DNA of 23,143 nt from Silene noctiflora (GCA_009801015.1 VHZZ01018966.1:7877-31019), one strand, 5' to 3'. Shown: positions 1 through 10,450, counted from the stretch's first letter. Translations and numbers: made by a program. Notes: generated by a model from the letters alone, not told the origin.

Positions 1-1029
1 ACAAACCAAGAGTACTCGAACTTATTCAAAATACAACCGCAGCGGAAATTAAACTGAGTCATTAAACTAGTGTGATCTATACTTCTAGGTCTTTACGATG
101 CCTCACGCCGTCCAGCTTCCAGCTTAGCTACCGAAGTCCTGTCAGTCAATCTACTCCCCAAAGTTGGTTCATCACAGGTGTACACGAATACACGGTCAAC
201 CACGAGGTTGAGTATAATATACTTAAACAACATAAGCAATGATAAATGCAAATAATGACACATGGGACTATGCAACCGATGCACCTCCGCATCACAACTC
301 ATTAACTCTTCAATCCACCACGTGATCACAACAAACACTCAACCGTCGTTGAGTCCAGGGCCACGCCTGANGTCACCAGAGACAAGTTTGCAGACAAGCC
401 TGGGCCTAAGAAAAATAAACCAGGATAACACCTGAGGTAATCCAGAGACAAGCCTGCCAGAAGCAGCACCAGCACCAACCTGGGCTTTTATCAACACCAC
501 CATCCGACACAATGCGAATGTATGCCATGCCAACCAATAATCACAACGCATAACTCATGCCAATAATCCTTAAATAACCAACACCAAAGTTGTCCATATC
601 ATGTCGACTCAAACAATGCAACTTATGCATCCGAATCATATATGATCCACATCATCCAATTACCATATCCAGATAATCCAAATTAAACAACCATGATAAT
701 TACTCATAACAATCATCCATAACAACCACTCATACAATTAATCATATCAATACAGTTGAGTAGGTATATCCTACCTTTTAGCTAGCAAATCCCTTCCGTA
801 AATCGATTCAACAGTCAATAATATTCCACCACGAACTCGTCACCTATAAACACGTATTATATAATTAATTCATTATTCGATCGTATCCTCTTACGAATCA
901 TATTACTTATTAATTATTAATTATATTTATGTATAAATTATCATCGCGTAATAAAAACGAATAACAACTAAGCTAACCCCCTTTAACTTGCGACATCTAC
1001 ACTCGACCAAACACGGTTTCTAGCTACCT

Positions 1030-1445
1030 ATCCCACCACGGTCAGCCACCTTGCCTCGTGGTGGTTACCACCAGCCACTGGGTCCCCATCGAACCCAGCC
1101 ACCGTGCCAAACCACCAGCCAAACTCCCCCTTGGTCACACTTCCTTACGCACACACCAACCCAACACCCCCTTCGAAACTCCCTCGCAAACCACCACAAC
1201 AGCCACCATGCCACCACCGGCCATCACCCACATCACGTCTGATGTATGGCGACTCCAGTGGTGGGGTCCAACTACCCTCGACACGACCACAGCCACCATA
1301 CAAATCGTCTTAAGACGGTTTCACAACACACAAATCCCGTCCCCTTTTTTTCGTAATTTCGGCCACCATGAACTCCAACGGCCACCGCCGGTCACCACGA
1401 CCAACCACCCTTGGTCGACTAACTCCTCTGAACACAACCATACCA
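1030..1445. repeat. CCACC/GGTGG-rich low-complexity block inside the LTR
   Basis: Strong strand bias: the plus strand is rich in CCACC, CAACC and ACCAC and poor in G. The open frames here (about 1051-1465) translate into Thr/Pro/His/Gln-rich low-complexity peptides in several overlapping frames, as expected from biased composition and not from a gene. On the element's own (minus) strand it is a GGTGG-rich leader downstream of the TATA box. Confidence 0.5.
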
Positions 1446-1813
1446 TCCTTAAGTTAAACCGTTAAGAAATTGGGTCCCAATCANGAGTCAAACCCCGCGA
1501 CAAACAATCTCCTGTCCTCGTCTGTTTCGCGCTGCTCCAGCCACCACTGCCGCCGTCGACGATCACTTCCCTGTCAGAATAAGGTCATGGCATACTAGGG
1601 ATCAAGTCCAGGTCACAACACGGATCCTATATGGTTCATACGTCAATTGCGTCGGTCTCTACTCTAGACGTGTGAACGATAAATTAATTAATTAGAATTA
1701 CAAAACCGTCTTACCTCTTCCGATTATGCGAAGTTCTCGTAAAGCTATATCTCCTCTCAAACACGAAATCCCAGAAATTATGAGTGTAAAGACTAGGGTT
1801 AGGTTGATACATT

Positions 1814-1823
1814 CCCTTTTATA
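1814..1823 (-). promoter_or_regulatory. TATA box of the left-edge LTR
   Basis: Minus-strand TATAAAAGGG, about 250 bases inside the LTR start at 2069. This is a normal U3/R position for a Pol II LTR promoter. No palindrome array like those of the other LTRs is seen upstream of it; that interval holds TTATTATT-type simple sequence. Confidence 0.55.
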
Positions 1824-2069
1824 CTAATCTGAAACCATACAAGCCCATTATAAAAAGTCCGATTACTAATTGCGATATTATTATCAATTACCGTCTCATT
1901 ACTAATTATCTTCCATTATTATTATTTATTATCTATTATTACTATTTATTATCAAATCCCGATCATTAACATCGTCTTATAATTAATTATTATCCCGAGC
2001 CCTTTCAATTAATTATAAACAATTACGTTTACTATTCGTATAAACTGTATTAAAGTACGGGGTATTACA

Positions 2070-4353
2070 CCCATATTCAATTTATCGCAAATTGAATAGG
2101 GTATGACACTGACACTTGCACCCAAATAACATAAAGCTTTGTCAATTATGAGGGTGCCTATAGTACCGGGAATGGAAAAATTACCCGGGTCTTTCAATTT
2201 TGGTGGAGACTTTCTTTGTAGGAGTGCACTACACTCTTATGTGAAAGCAATGGTCTCCACCTCGTTGAAACTTCTCTTACGAGTTAAAATGTCGTTCATA
2301 AATTTAGCGTAAGAGGGTACCTAGGTGATGAGCTTGGTGAAAGGAACAGTCTCCTGAAGATTCTTGACTACCTCCATGAACTTACCAAACTCCTTCTCAA
2401 CCTTTGTGTTTTCCAATCGATTCGGAAAAGGAACTTGGATAACAATAGGTTGCTCTAATGGTTTCTCCTTCCCTTTATCAGATGCGGGCGTCTTATCAGC
2501 AGAAGAAGAAGTCCTATCAGTAGTACGTAACGGCTCAACAATCCCGACATTTGAAATAGTCGATCGACTAACAATAACAACCGATCGACTTAGCACTTCT
2601 GTCGATCGACTATGATACCTGTCGATCAACTTTTTACCATCTTCAACACATTTGTCTTCAACAATAATATTCGATCGACCACAGGTTTTAGTCGACCGAC
2701 TTTTTTCTGAGTTTACAGTAGCTTCTTCAATGCACTCATGTTCCGCATCAACATCTAAGTCTTCAACACTAAACAACTCACCATCATTTGGCATTTCTGG
2801 TCCGTCATATGTAAGACCACTTTGAAGATGTATTGCATTAGCTGTATCAAGCGGTTGTTCAGGCTGAGACGACAACGCACCCGGCTGCCTGTTGGATTTG
2901 GATAACTGAGCGATCTGAGTATTAAGCATCTTATTGTGGGCCATCAGCTGAGTAATTAGGGCCTCCTGCTTCTGTGAAACCACCATTTGCTGTTGTAACA
3001 TGGCCTTAATCTCCGAAATATCGTTATTTGGGGCTGGTTGAGGAGGGAAAAACTGTTGTTGATTGTTAAAATGCTGGCCTCCCTGATTTGGCCTCTGATA
3101 ATTCCCTTGTTGAGAATTGCGATTATGGGGAATCACATAAGAGCTACCTTGTGATTGTTGCGGTGCAGGAGTAGGATTTAGGACATTCTGGCTTCGATAA
3201 CTGAAGTTTGGATGCTCCTTAGTCCTCTCATTATAAAAGTTAGATTACAGTGTACCCTGTTTGAAAGATTAAAAGGCATGAACTTGCTCCATGCCACTCA
3301 TACAATCCGCTGCATTGTGTCCCGCGACACCACACCGTTCACAAGGGATCTCCTGTTGGATCATGGCATGGACCGTTTGCTGATTTCCCAAGGACAAGGA
3401 GGTCTTCAACTGAGCAATCTGAGTAGTAAGAGCTTCCAATTGAGCTGCAACAGCTCCATCCGACCCATTACCTCTCGTACTTTCCCTAGGATTACCATAC
3501 TCAGCTGTATGTGTAGAAATTTCCTCAATTAGCTTCCAAGCGGTATCCTGATTGGTGTTGTTCTGGAATCTCCCATTAACAGAAGAATCTAGGATGCCCG
3601 ACGATCGTCATATAACCCATTGTAGAAGTTGTTGCACAAGTACCATTTCTCAAAACCGTGGTGTGGAACATACCGGATTAACCGTTTATAACGAACCCAA
3701 GCTTCATTCAAGTTCTCTGTCGGGCTTTGATTGAAACTGGTGATATGGCTTCGTAGTGCGTTAGTCTTCTGAGGTGGAAAGTACCTCTTATAAAACGCAA
3801 GGGCCAATGAATTCCAATTTTTAATACCTTGGGCTTCCATATCAACGTCACGGAGCCACTCAGCTGCGCCATCCCGTAGAGAGAATGGAAAAAGGACCTG
3901 TTTAACTTGATCCCGTGTCACACTCGTGGTGAGGGGGATAGAGCAATAATAGGTAACGAACTTCTCCATGTGCTTGGCAGGATCCTCAGTAGCTCCACCA
4001 CCAAACAAATTCCATCCCACCAAGTTAATGTAGGATGGACAGATCTCGAAAGTACCATTGTCAGTGGTGGGAAGTTTGAACCCCTTAGGAATGGAGTCAA
4101 GGGTAGGTTCAGAATGGCTTGCCAGGGTTTGAGGAGGGTTTTCAGCCATGATCGTAGTGGTAAACGAGATAGGAGTGTCTTCTTCGTAAGACTGGGTCTC
4201 TAAAATAAAATCAGCGTAAACTGAGTCAAGCGTATTGAAGTCTTCTGCTTGACGGATTTCCCTGAAGAAATTTCGTCTAGCCCTTAGAGTCTTTTCTGGT
4301 TCAGGGTCGTATGGCACGAGCTCGGACCTGTGAGACCTGGCATAAACAAACAC
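2070..4353 (-). pseudogene. gag-protease polyprotein pseudogene, Athila-like
   Basis: Gag would package element RNA and the protease would process the polyprotein. From right to left: an N-terminal stretch (SELVPYDPEPEKTLRARR), a capsid-type Retrotrans_gag domain (about 4140-3600), a CCHC zinc knuckle at 3343-3302 (CERCGVAGHNAADC), a Gln/Asn-rich spacer with a heptad-like helix (about 3130-2890), a linker with repeated SRS motifs (2701-2558), then the start of an aspartic protease. Damage seen: no ATG at the usual start (the frame opens at GTG 4353), a frameshift near 3590 after DDRRA, a stop after the knuckle near 3270, in-frame TAG near 2323 and TAA near 2255. The protease active-site triad DLGAS reads YLGAS, with Tyr at 2126-2128. 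The frame ends at NMG, where the LTR was inserted. Clearly dead. Confidence 0.85.
2558..2701. repeat. GTCGATCGAC palindrome array within gag-protease linker
   Basis: Six copies of a GTCGATCGAC-like palindrome, some with one or two changes, start near 2558, 2579, 2600, 2620, 2669 and 2690. Successive steps are 21, 21, 20, 49 and 21 bases. On the minus strand they encode a repeated Ser-Arg-Ser every seven residues (SRSTEVLSRSVVIVSRST). The same palindrome recurs in the LTR of the same element (5437-5498). Confidence 0.85.
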
Positions 4354-4442
4354 TAACGGAAAAGAATAAGAACGGTCTCAAGGAACTGAGGTTCCCTGAG
4401 AGAAAAGGCAAACTAAAAGCAAACAAATAGAAATACACCGTC

Positions 4443-4460
4443 TCCCCTGCAACGATGCCA
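4443..4460 (-). other. Primer binding site (PBS) of the Athila-like element
   Basis: Minus strand TGGCATCGTTGCAGGGGA, two mismatches from the common plant gypsy PBS TGGCGCCGTTGCCGGGGA. It lies five bases after the LTR end (..CCTGTCA, 4466). This fixes the orientation of the element as minus. Confidence 0.85.
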
Positions 4461-5360
4461 AAATTTGACAGGCTAAATCACACACCTATCAAAGATAAAC
4501 CAACTAGCCTAAACTAATGCAGCAAAGGAAGTCAGGATCGTATCCACAGGGAGACAAAAACATTCTATTTGCTAATCTAAGTCTGTCTGAGTAACAACTG
4601 GGGTTTGTTTGATTGATTAACTAAACTAATGAGATAAAGAAGAGAAATAAGAGAATGCGAAGGAGTATAAAAATCAGAGAGGGGAGACTAGGATTGTCGG
4701 TTCACCATGGATAAAAGAAATGGTCAAAGGCAGGGTCGTAGATCGGTCTTAACTAACAGTCTAAAGGGTAATGATAAGGTCTTATCGGATCGCTAATCGC
4801 CCTAGAATGCTTCTAACGGGCTCTCGCAACTTATTAGGGCACTCTAATGTTTGTGACATGTCTAACCCTTACCAGGCTTTCGGCCTTAGGTCGGGGTTTA
4901 CCAATTCAATATAATCAATTATGGCCACTAATCGATTACTTCGCAAAATAGATGTCACAATGTACAACAAAGACATATTAAAATCAACCAATCCAACAAC
5001 CTAGTTAAATACCGCTAATCATCCATGGATTCCCTAAATCCTAGCGATGAATTTAGCTACACATGATAAGGTTGACAACAATAACGATAATAATAAAGCA
5101 AAAAGAAGAATTCATGTTAAGAGGCAAGGAAAGAAATTGAACCATAAAACTAATGATAATAAAGATGAAATAGAAAACAAGCAATAAGAAGAATTGTAAT
5201 AAAAGAAAAAGAATTAATTTAATTACCAATAATCCCGAAGAGTAGTAGAGAGGAAAAAAGAGTACGAAAGTCTAGATCTAAAAGTCTCTAAGAAAAACAA
5301 CGTCAAACAGTTTGTGTAGTATGAAAAGATAGTCCCCCCCCAACCTAATTCTCGACTCTT

Positions 5361-5368
5361 ATTTATAT
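5361..5368 (-). promoter_or_regulatory. TATA box of the Athila-like LTR
   Basis: Minus strand ATATAAAT in the context GAGATATAAATAAG. The nearest U3 palindrome begins 69 bases upstream (5437). Confidence 0.6.
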
Positions 5369-5436
5369 CTCGTTCCAAAAACCGAGTCAAATAATTAATA
5401 GATTATAACTCAAATCTCTCGGTCCAATAACAGATT

Positions 5437-5498
5437 AGTCGATCAACCAGAAAAGCTTTCGATCGACTAAACTAGTAACCATCGTCAATCGATCGACT
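5437..5498. repeat. GTCGATCGACT palindrome array in U3 of the Athila-like LTR
   Basis: Three copies: AGTCGATCAACC at 5437-5448, TTTCGATCGACT at 5457-5468 and AATCGATCGACT at 5487-5498. Spacing is 20 and 30 bases. Located about 70-130 bases upstream of the TATA box on the minus strand. Confidence 0.8.
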
Positions 5499-5537
5499 TT
5501 TCTTTTCCGTGACAGCAGCTAAAACTCGTGTTTATCA

Positions 5538-5709
5538 CTTCAATCCATCCTCACGCGTACTGAGGCATTGGTTTCCGAGATCCGTTATCTGCATAAGACA
5601 AGATATATCCCAAAGTAGCCAATTCTAGGAAAAATAGTAGCTCCCGCTACCCAATATTTCATAGAAGTGCGTGCAAAATATATAAATAATAATATAAAAA
5701 TATCTTTGC
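5538..5709. other. Unassigned junction between two elements
   Basis: AT-rich at its right end (TATAAATAATAATATAAAAA, 5680-5699). It separates the minus-strand Athila-like LTR from a plus-strand retroelement ORF that starts abruptly near 5705. No gene seen; it may be the outer end of the LTR or old flanking DNA. Confidence 0.4.
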
Positions 5710-6893
5710 TTGTTGACCGGTACCGAGGTCAATGCTTGTGCTATGCTCATAAACGACGTGCAAAACGTGACTTTGAAGATCTTCTTGAGGATGATGACTT
5801 GTCTGTTGTATGGGTGGAGTGATGTGAGTAAGCTTAACTCCTATGAGGTTATGTTGTTGATGTCCTACTTAAACCCTCAGAGGGAGGCGAGGTTCTACTA
5901 TAGTCCACCGGCTATTGTACACAACAACATAGCACTTATGGCCCAATTACCTTACCGTCATCTTAGTTGTGGGGCCATAGTGATCCGGTTGGCCCAGAGG
6001 TTGGCCAATTTTGAGCCCTCACCCGACTTCCCGGCGATGTTCAAGAGTGTGGCGGCATTGGACATGGATTACTTTCTGGTCAAAAGTGGCTAAGGGTATT
6101 AGATCATAAGATTTTGGCTTGGAGGATAAGAGGCACGTTATGGATGAGGTTACCCGACCCGGCTAACCTGCCTAAGACTGAGCACCTGGAGGAGTGCACC
6201 GACTACATGGCACCACATCACCAGACTTACCTCATTCCGGGGCATGTGCTACATGATATGCCGGAGCCTAGTCTAGCCACTGGTTGGGGGAAGGCTGCCC
6301 AGACGACCCGAGCACCTAGGGGTACTAGGGCTGTGAGAGAGGTACCTGAGGAGACTTCTTATGTACCACAGGGAGGCCTTATGTATCAGTATCAGGGCTA
6401 TCCTACGGTGCACGACCTGAGGATAGAGATGAGTGAGCTGACGAAGAGGTTGTCCAACACCTTGGTGTTGAGGAACCTTCACGAGATGACGATGCGGCAG
6501 GGCATAGGAACGGAGCTGACTCAGTTAGCGTGGTGGAGAGGACCTGGTAATGAAAGCGTTGTATTCCATTGCTATGGGTCGGATCGGCCTTCCTGGGGCG
6601 CGCCGGAGATTTTTGAGAGAGGATGTCTCGCTGGTCCATGGGGTGTTAACTATGGGAGTCAGCTGGATGAACAGGGAAGGTGGCTTGGAGGAGGATCTCT
6701 TCGGGGAATGAAGAAGAGCTTAGTACTGCGCCGACTAGATTTGGTGGGGTATTTGTCGTTGGGGGATCTTCTGGTGCAGGAGACGAGGATGCCTTGGATG
6801 ACGACCCGGAGAGTCACCCCTGAGTTCTTATTTTCATTTATGTTGTCAAAACTCTTGTTTATTCGGTGCCTTATGGCACGAGATGTTGTTTAG
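5710..6893 (+). pseudogene. Broken retroelement ORF, possibly ATHILA ORF-1-like
   Basis: Two open stretches, 5710-6093 and 6114-6893, read as one former protein. The first (GWSDVSKLNSYEVMLLMSYL, YYSPPAI, LMAQLPYRHLSCGAIVIRLA) resembles the alpha-helical non-pol ORF of Athila-type plant retroelements. The second has a Pro-rich part (LPDPANLPKTEHLEECTDY, APHHQTYLIPGHVLHDMPEP) and a short helix (RIEMSELTKRLSNTLVLRNL). Between them the frame is broken: near 6088-6160 sense codons continue in other frames with an in-frame TAG. After about 6510 the frame loses likeness to protein and is probably shifted again. No start codon context can be trusted. The family call is from memory of motif style and is weak; that it is retroelement-derived is more secure, because a chromovirus-like 3' UTR, polypurine tract and LTR follow. 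Confidence 0.5.
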
Positions 6894-7945
6894 TTCTATG
6901 AGTGGCCATAAGGCCAATATTATTTTATGTTTTCGACTTTATGTTAATGATTTCCTAGTTGGGGTGACTCTGAGTCACCGTATTGGCTTCTTTTGCAGGA
7001 AAATATAGCTAGTAGTGATGATTAGTGACTGGTTGACCCCTTTGGTTTTAGGACTCGACCGAGTGACTCAAAAGGGACTCGATCAAGTAGGGCAAACTCG
7101 ACCGAGTACCTACTGCACTCGATCGAGTGCCCAAATTACAGTATCTGGGTGGTATTCTATTTTGAAGTGACTCGACCGAGTATACAGAGCACTCGACCAA
7201 GTTCAGCTAACTCGATTGAGTGTCTGTTACTCGATCAAGTGACTGTCATTCGACCGAGTTGTAGCTTTTGGAATGAGTACTAGTTACTTCCTTTGCTTGG
7301 GACACGATATGTTTGTATGATGTGGCATGGTTAGAGTATGTAGTGTTTGGTTGTGTTGTGGTTATATGGTATGGTCTTGCAGGAGAAATGGTTTGTTGTG
7401 TATGTCATACAAAGGGTAATCGATGTGATGGTTCATACCTTTTCCCCCGTATGCATGAGTATAGCTCATACTTGTGTGACTTTTTTCCTTCACCGCTCGG
7501 AGAGTGAACTTCGAGGGCAAAGTTCCTTTCAAGGGGGTAGGGTGCTTTGCGTGCGCGGACGAAAATTTCTCTACATGTTTTGCTAAAAGAGTGCCACGAC
7601 AGGTTATATAGTATGTATATAGTATGTATGGATATGGTTTGGGGTCATAGTATCATGCTAAGTAGTATGTCACGTTCTTACGTATGCGTGTTTTATGTGA
7701 TTGACATGATATGGCAGGTTAGTTATCACAACAAGTGATTATGTTGCATTTGTTGCGTGACGTTGTGTGTGAAACGGTATAGGTGGAGATGATGCGGGGT
7801 TGAGACTAGCGGATGGTGACGATTAGGCGAGTTGGCTGTAATACCAAGTAAGAATATATCCTGCTGGACCTTAGTATTGAGCAAACCTAAGTGTTCGGGA
7901 GTTGAACTTCGGGGACGAAGTTCTCTTTAAGGGGGGGGGGAAGAC
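6894..7945 (+). other. 3' untranslated region and polypurine tract of the chromovirus-like element
   Basis: No coding sequence. It holds the ACTCGACCGAGT array (7053-7259) and two copies of a GAACTTCG(A/G)GG(A/G)C(A/G)AAGTTC dyad, at 7506-7525 and 7903-7923. Each is followed by a G-run: AAGGGGGTAGGG near 7530, and AA plus ten G at 7929-7940. The second G-run with GAAGAC abuts the LTR start and is the working polypurine tract. A dyad plus G-run just before TGTAATACCC is typical of Tekay/Del chromoviruses. Small open frames at 7313-7738 look spurious. Confidence 0.6.
7053..7259. repeat. ACTCGACCGAGT palindrome array, nine copies, 3' UTR
   Basis: Copies start at 7053, 7077, 7096, 7117, 7170, 7191, 7210, 7229 and 7248. 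Most steps are 19-24 bases, with one 53-base step. The consensus is ACTCGAYCGAGT with a GAYC centre; 7117-7128 is a perfect palindrome (ACTCGATCGAGT). Spacers differ in sequence, so the 12-mer is conserved, not the whole unit. Confidence 0.9.
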
Positions 7946-9253
7946 TGTAATACCCGTCCCATCGGGGGAGCCGTTGACTGACCTTAGTTGACTTGTTGAC
8001 CCCGACCATGATAGAACTCATTGTTATAAACTTAGACTAAACCTAGTATGTGACACTTGGTCGAGTATGTGGCACTCGACCGAGTGCGGGTGACTCGGTA
8101 GAGTATGTTGGTACTCGACCGAGTGCGCGGTTGACAGCGTGATGTTATATTACGCGGAAGTCATAACTCGTAATCAGTTTTCATTTCATTTATTTTCTTT
8201 CTTATCTCTCATTCACAGCCTTAGATCCTAATGTCTTTTCCCTACCTTTTATCCTTCACTTTCTAGTATCTACCTAGGAGACTAACATGAGAATGGATGC
8301 GTGCGTTAGTTCCGACATAGTTGTCCGATTGTCTGATAACGTATATCAACGTCACCATCTGTAATTTTGGGTTAGGGTTATGATTGTTGACAATCTGATT
8401 GTATCTTCGTTGTTGGTGCCGGTAGCGGTATCTCGTGACCATGTATGCGTTGGTTGGCATTTCTCGGATTACTGTTCAGGTAGGGTTTTCCCTTCTCAGT
8501 TGGCTGTGGAATAGTTTATGTATCAATGTGATGATCCTTGTTACTGTTTTCTGATATTCATGATATGGTTGTTATATGGTTATGATTATTGGAGTTTGGA
8601 GATTATATTGTGAACCATTGTGGGAGATGGTTTCACCCCCATTGTTCACCTCTTGCGTTCTCTCGGCGCAAGGGGGATGTGCACATTAATGGACTGGGTT
8701 CGCTCTTGTGTGAGAGGGGATTTTGGTGGTAAGGCTGCGGTCCCCACTGGCGACGTGGAATACATGTTGCGATGGGTAATCTGGCAGGGCTACACATCTC
8801 GATGTGTAGCCAGTTACTGGTTACTATGGAGTTTGGAGGTGGTGGGTCTCGTTACATTGGATGTTCATTTCTATGTGATGCTATGGTGTACTATTGTATA
8901 GTTGACTGACCCCGTTGTTGTTTTCAAAACTGTGTTGATCCATTCGGGGATGGTGAGCAGGCTGTTTGCAGGTTTAGTTGATGTTACGGTTACTTTACTG
9001 CTAAGTGTTTATGTGGGATGGGAGATCGTCTGACATAAATATGTCTGTAGCTTCTAGTAGAGTCATCAGCTGTATCACTCTTTCATATGTATAGTTATGT
9101 TGTCCTTCAGTTTCCAGGGTAACTTGTAAAGTACTTAATAAATGTTCTGGAATGGGCAATTTGATTTGTACTTACTCGGGGAACCGAGATGGTAGCACCC
9201 TTGGTTATAAGGGGAGGCCTAGTCAAGGCTCCTTGGTAAGTAGGGGTTTTACA
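7946..9253 (+). mobile_element. 3' LTR of a Tekay/chromovirus-like element
   Basis: Starts TGTAATACCCG right after the polypurine tract and ends ..GGGGTTTTACA at 9253; the ends are inverted copies of each other (TGTAATACCC / GGGGTTTTACA). Length 1308 bp. U3 has four ACTCGACCGAGT-like boxes at 8055-8124, matching the array of its own 3' UTR. No clear TATA box: TATATTA at 8146-8152 is the nearest candidate. No PBS follows, so it is the downstream LTR. Its small open frames (8620-8901 and others) have no protein likeness. Confidence 0.8.
8055..8124. repeat. ACTCGACCGAGT palindrome array, four copies, LTR U3
   Basis: Copies at 8055 (ACTTGGTCGAGT), 8074 (ACTCGACCGAGT), 8093 (ACTCGGTAGAGT) and 8113 (ACTCGACCGAGT). 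Steps are 19, 19 and 20 bases. Same motif and spacing as 7053-7259. Confidence 0.9.
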
Positions 9254-9994
9254 CACGACAACTCTGACCCACTCCAAAAAAAGGAAGAAGTTGACCCACC
9301 AAACTATTCCCGACCAACAAGAGTTGGCCAGTTAACACTAGAACACAAAGTCACCATCGAAACTCTACGGAAACCCCAACACCAACACGAACAACCTTAC
9401 ATGAAACAATATTACTATACCAAGACTCAAACAAGCACCAACAAAACACCAAAATTGGAGCCAATAGGTGGGGGAAGGGGGCGAGGGGGGAGGGGATCAC
9501 CATATCGGTCCCAACACAAGACTAGAACCTCGGCCCGAAAAAAATAGTTTATGCCCATACCTAGGGCTTTATAGGTAGGGGGAGGGGACGAGGGGAAGGG
9601 GAACACCACACAAGTCCAAATTAAAACACCACATAAACCATCTCGACTCGAAACAGATGGGTTATACCCATCATGACAAAACAAACAGGCTAAGGGAAAT
9701 AGTAACCTTACCAGAGGGTGGGGGAAGGGACAAGGGGTCGGGGAAACACACCCTGAGTTGTATGCAAGACCGTCGAAGAAAGGACAGAGAAATAGAGGAC
9801 CGAACGGGACGAAAGTGGACCATCGTGACAGACAACCGCCATCAACACCATAGGCGGAGAAAAGATCGGTGGAGGCCAATTTAAAAACAGGAAAATGGGA
9901 CATGGAACGATCTTATCTCCGGCGAAAGGGTAGAAGGCGAAGAGGGAACGGTGGGTGGATGGAGGAGGCGGCGGATCTAGAAGGGTTAGGTTAC
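9254..9994. other. Gene-free stretch with three G-rich tracts
   Basis: Lies between the chromovirus-like LTR end and the last readable exon of the carbonic anhydrase pseudogene. G-tracts able in principle to form quadruplexes occur at 9470-9495 (G5-aa-G5-cga-G6-a-G4), 9578-9601 (G5-a-G4-acga-G4-aa-G4) and 9720-9743 (G5-aa-G3-acaa-G4-tc-G4). A 158-residue minus frame (9427-9903) is Phe/Pro/Cys-rich and resembles nothing I know. Its right end (about 9860-9994, minus strand rich in CCGCC, CTTCTC and TCC) could be the 5' end of a LINE or a gene leader. I cannot decide. Confidence 0.4.
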
Positions 9995-10105
9995 CTTAGA
10001 AAAAGGTCAGGCTTGCCAATCTTGTATCAAATCCCAATCATAAGCAATCTTTTTCTTCTTACTCTGGTGGACCATGTGTAGTTCCAAATCATACCTCATT
10101 TATTA

Positions 10106-10300
10106 CACAAATTCTCATTTGTGACGATTAATATCCGTCACAAGCTTATAACGGGTCAAATAAAACCCACCTGAGCAGATAAAGACAAACTATTTGTGAT
10201 TCCCTAGGCACTCTTGCTTTTGTCTTATTTACCTATATGAGTGATAGTTCACCCGTCATAAGCTTGTGACGGATAAACCCGTCACGATAGAGACTTACTG
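10106..10300. mobile_element. MITE copy 1 (CACAAATTCTCATT ends), in intron 3 of the carbonic anhydrase pseudogene
   Basis: 195 bp. Left end CACAAATTCTCATTTGTGACG; right end, read on the minus strand, CAGTAAGTCTCTATCGTGACG. The long imperfect inverted repeat continues into ATCCGTCACAAGCTTAT(A/G)ACGGGT on both arms. Flanked by TTTATTA (10099-10105 and 10301-10307). The same termini as the element at 10451-10648 show one family. Without it the intron would be about 97 bases, an ordinary plant size. Confidence 0.8.
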
Positions 10301-10450
10301 TTTATTAAATTAGATAACAATAAGCTTAACTAAATTATTAAAGTGTAATTTTATTTTTTTAACTAAATCAAGTAAAACGTACAAACCTAGTCCCATTGAT
10401 TGTATGCTCTGATGGGGAATGCCAATGTGATTGTGTTAAGATATAATAAT

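Larger units (their letters stand above)
1..2069 (-). mobile_element. Long LTR of a Tekay/chromovirus-like Ty3/gypsy element (3' end beyond window)
   Basis: On the minus strand the LTR begins TGTAATACCCC at 2069, directly after a protease-coding stretch of an Athila-like element, so it is an insertion into that element. It runs left to the window edge. The last bases seen, around 20-50, read TTTCCGCTGC on the minus strand, a pattern I associate with the 3' end of Tekay-type LTRs, so probably only a short tail is missing. A TATA box lies at 1814-1823. The rest is noncoding: AT-rich TTATTATT tracts at about 1855-1990, a CCACC/GGTGG-rich block at about 1030-1445, and short internal repeats near 360-470 (AGAGACAAG, twice). 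No PBS can be seen, so it could be a 5' LTR or a solo LTR. Lineage rests on terminal sequence and length only. Confidence 0.7.
2070..5537 (-). mobile_element. 5' part of a decayed Athila-like Ty3/gypsy retrotransposon
   Basis: Reading right to left: an LTR (about 5537-4466), a primer binding site (4460-4443), an untranslated leader, a broken gag and the start of protease. It is cut at 2069 by the left-edge LTR; the rest of pol must lie beyond the window. The order and the gag sequence (capsid with the words ALAFYKRYFPPQK and SFNQSPTENLNEAWVRYK, then a CCHC knuckle) fit the Athila branch. The LTR start is taken as TGATAAACACGAG at 5537 because it gives a TG...CA LTR of 1072 bp, but no target duplication can be checked, so this edge is uncertain. 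Confidence 0.75.
4466..5537 (-). mobile_element. 5' LTR of the Athila-like element
   Basis: Noncoding; ends ..GTCA at 4466 next to the PBS. U3 holds three GTCGATCGACT-like palindromes (5437-5498). A TATA box follows at 5361-5368, then a purine-rich leader. The 5' edge at 5537 (TGATAAACACGAG) is the best TG candidate, but the LTR could extend up to about 5700. Confidence 0.65.

Noticed and set aside
1051..1465. Overlapping Thr/Pro/His-rich frames
   Set aside because: Three frames are open at once through CCACC-biased sequence inside an LTR; composition, not coding.
3212..3532. Plus-strand frames across 2364-4203
   Set aside because: They are antisense shadows of the minus-strand gag-protease pseudogene.
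7053..7259. CRISPR-like look of a short repeat with regular spacers
   Set aside because: Eukaryotic context, 12-bp repeats, spacers of only 7-12 bases and no cas genes; it is a retroelement motif array.
9427..9903. 158-residue minus-strand frame
   Set aside because: Low-complexity Phe/Pro/Cys content over G-rich repeats; no known domain. LINE 5' end considered but not supported by any motif.
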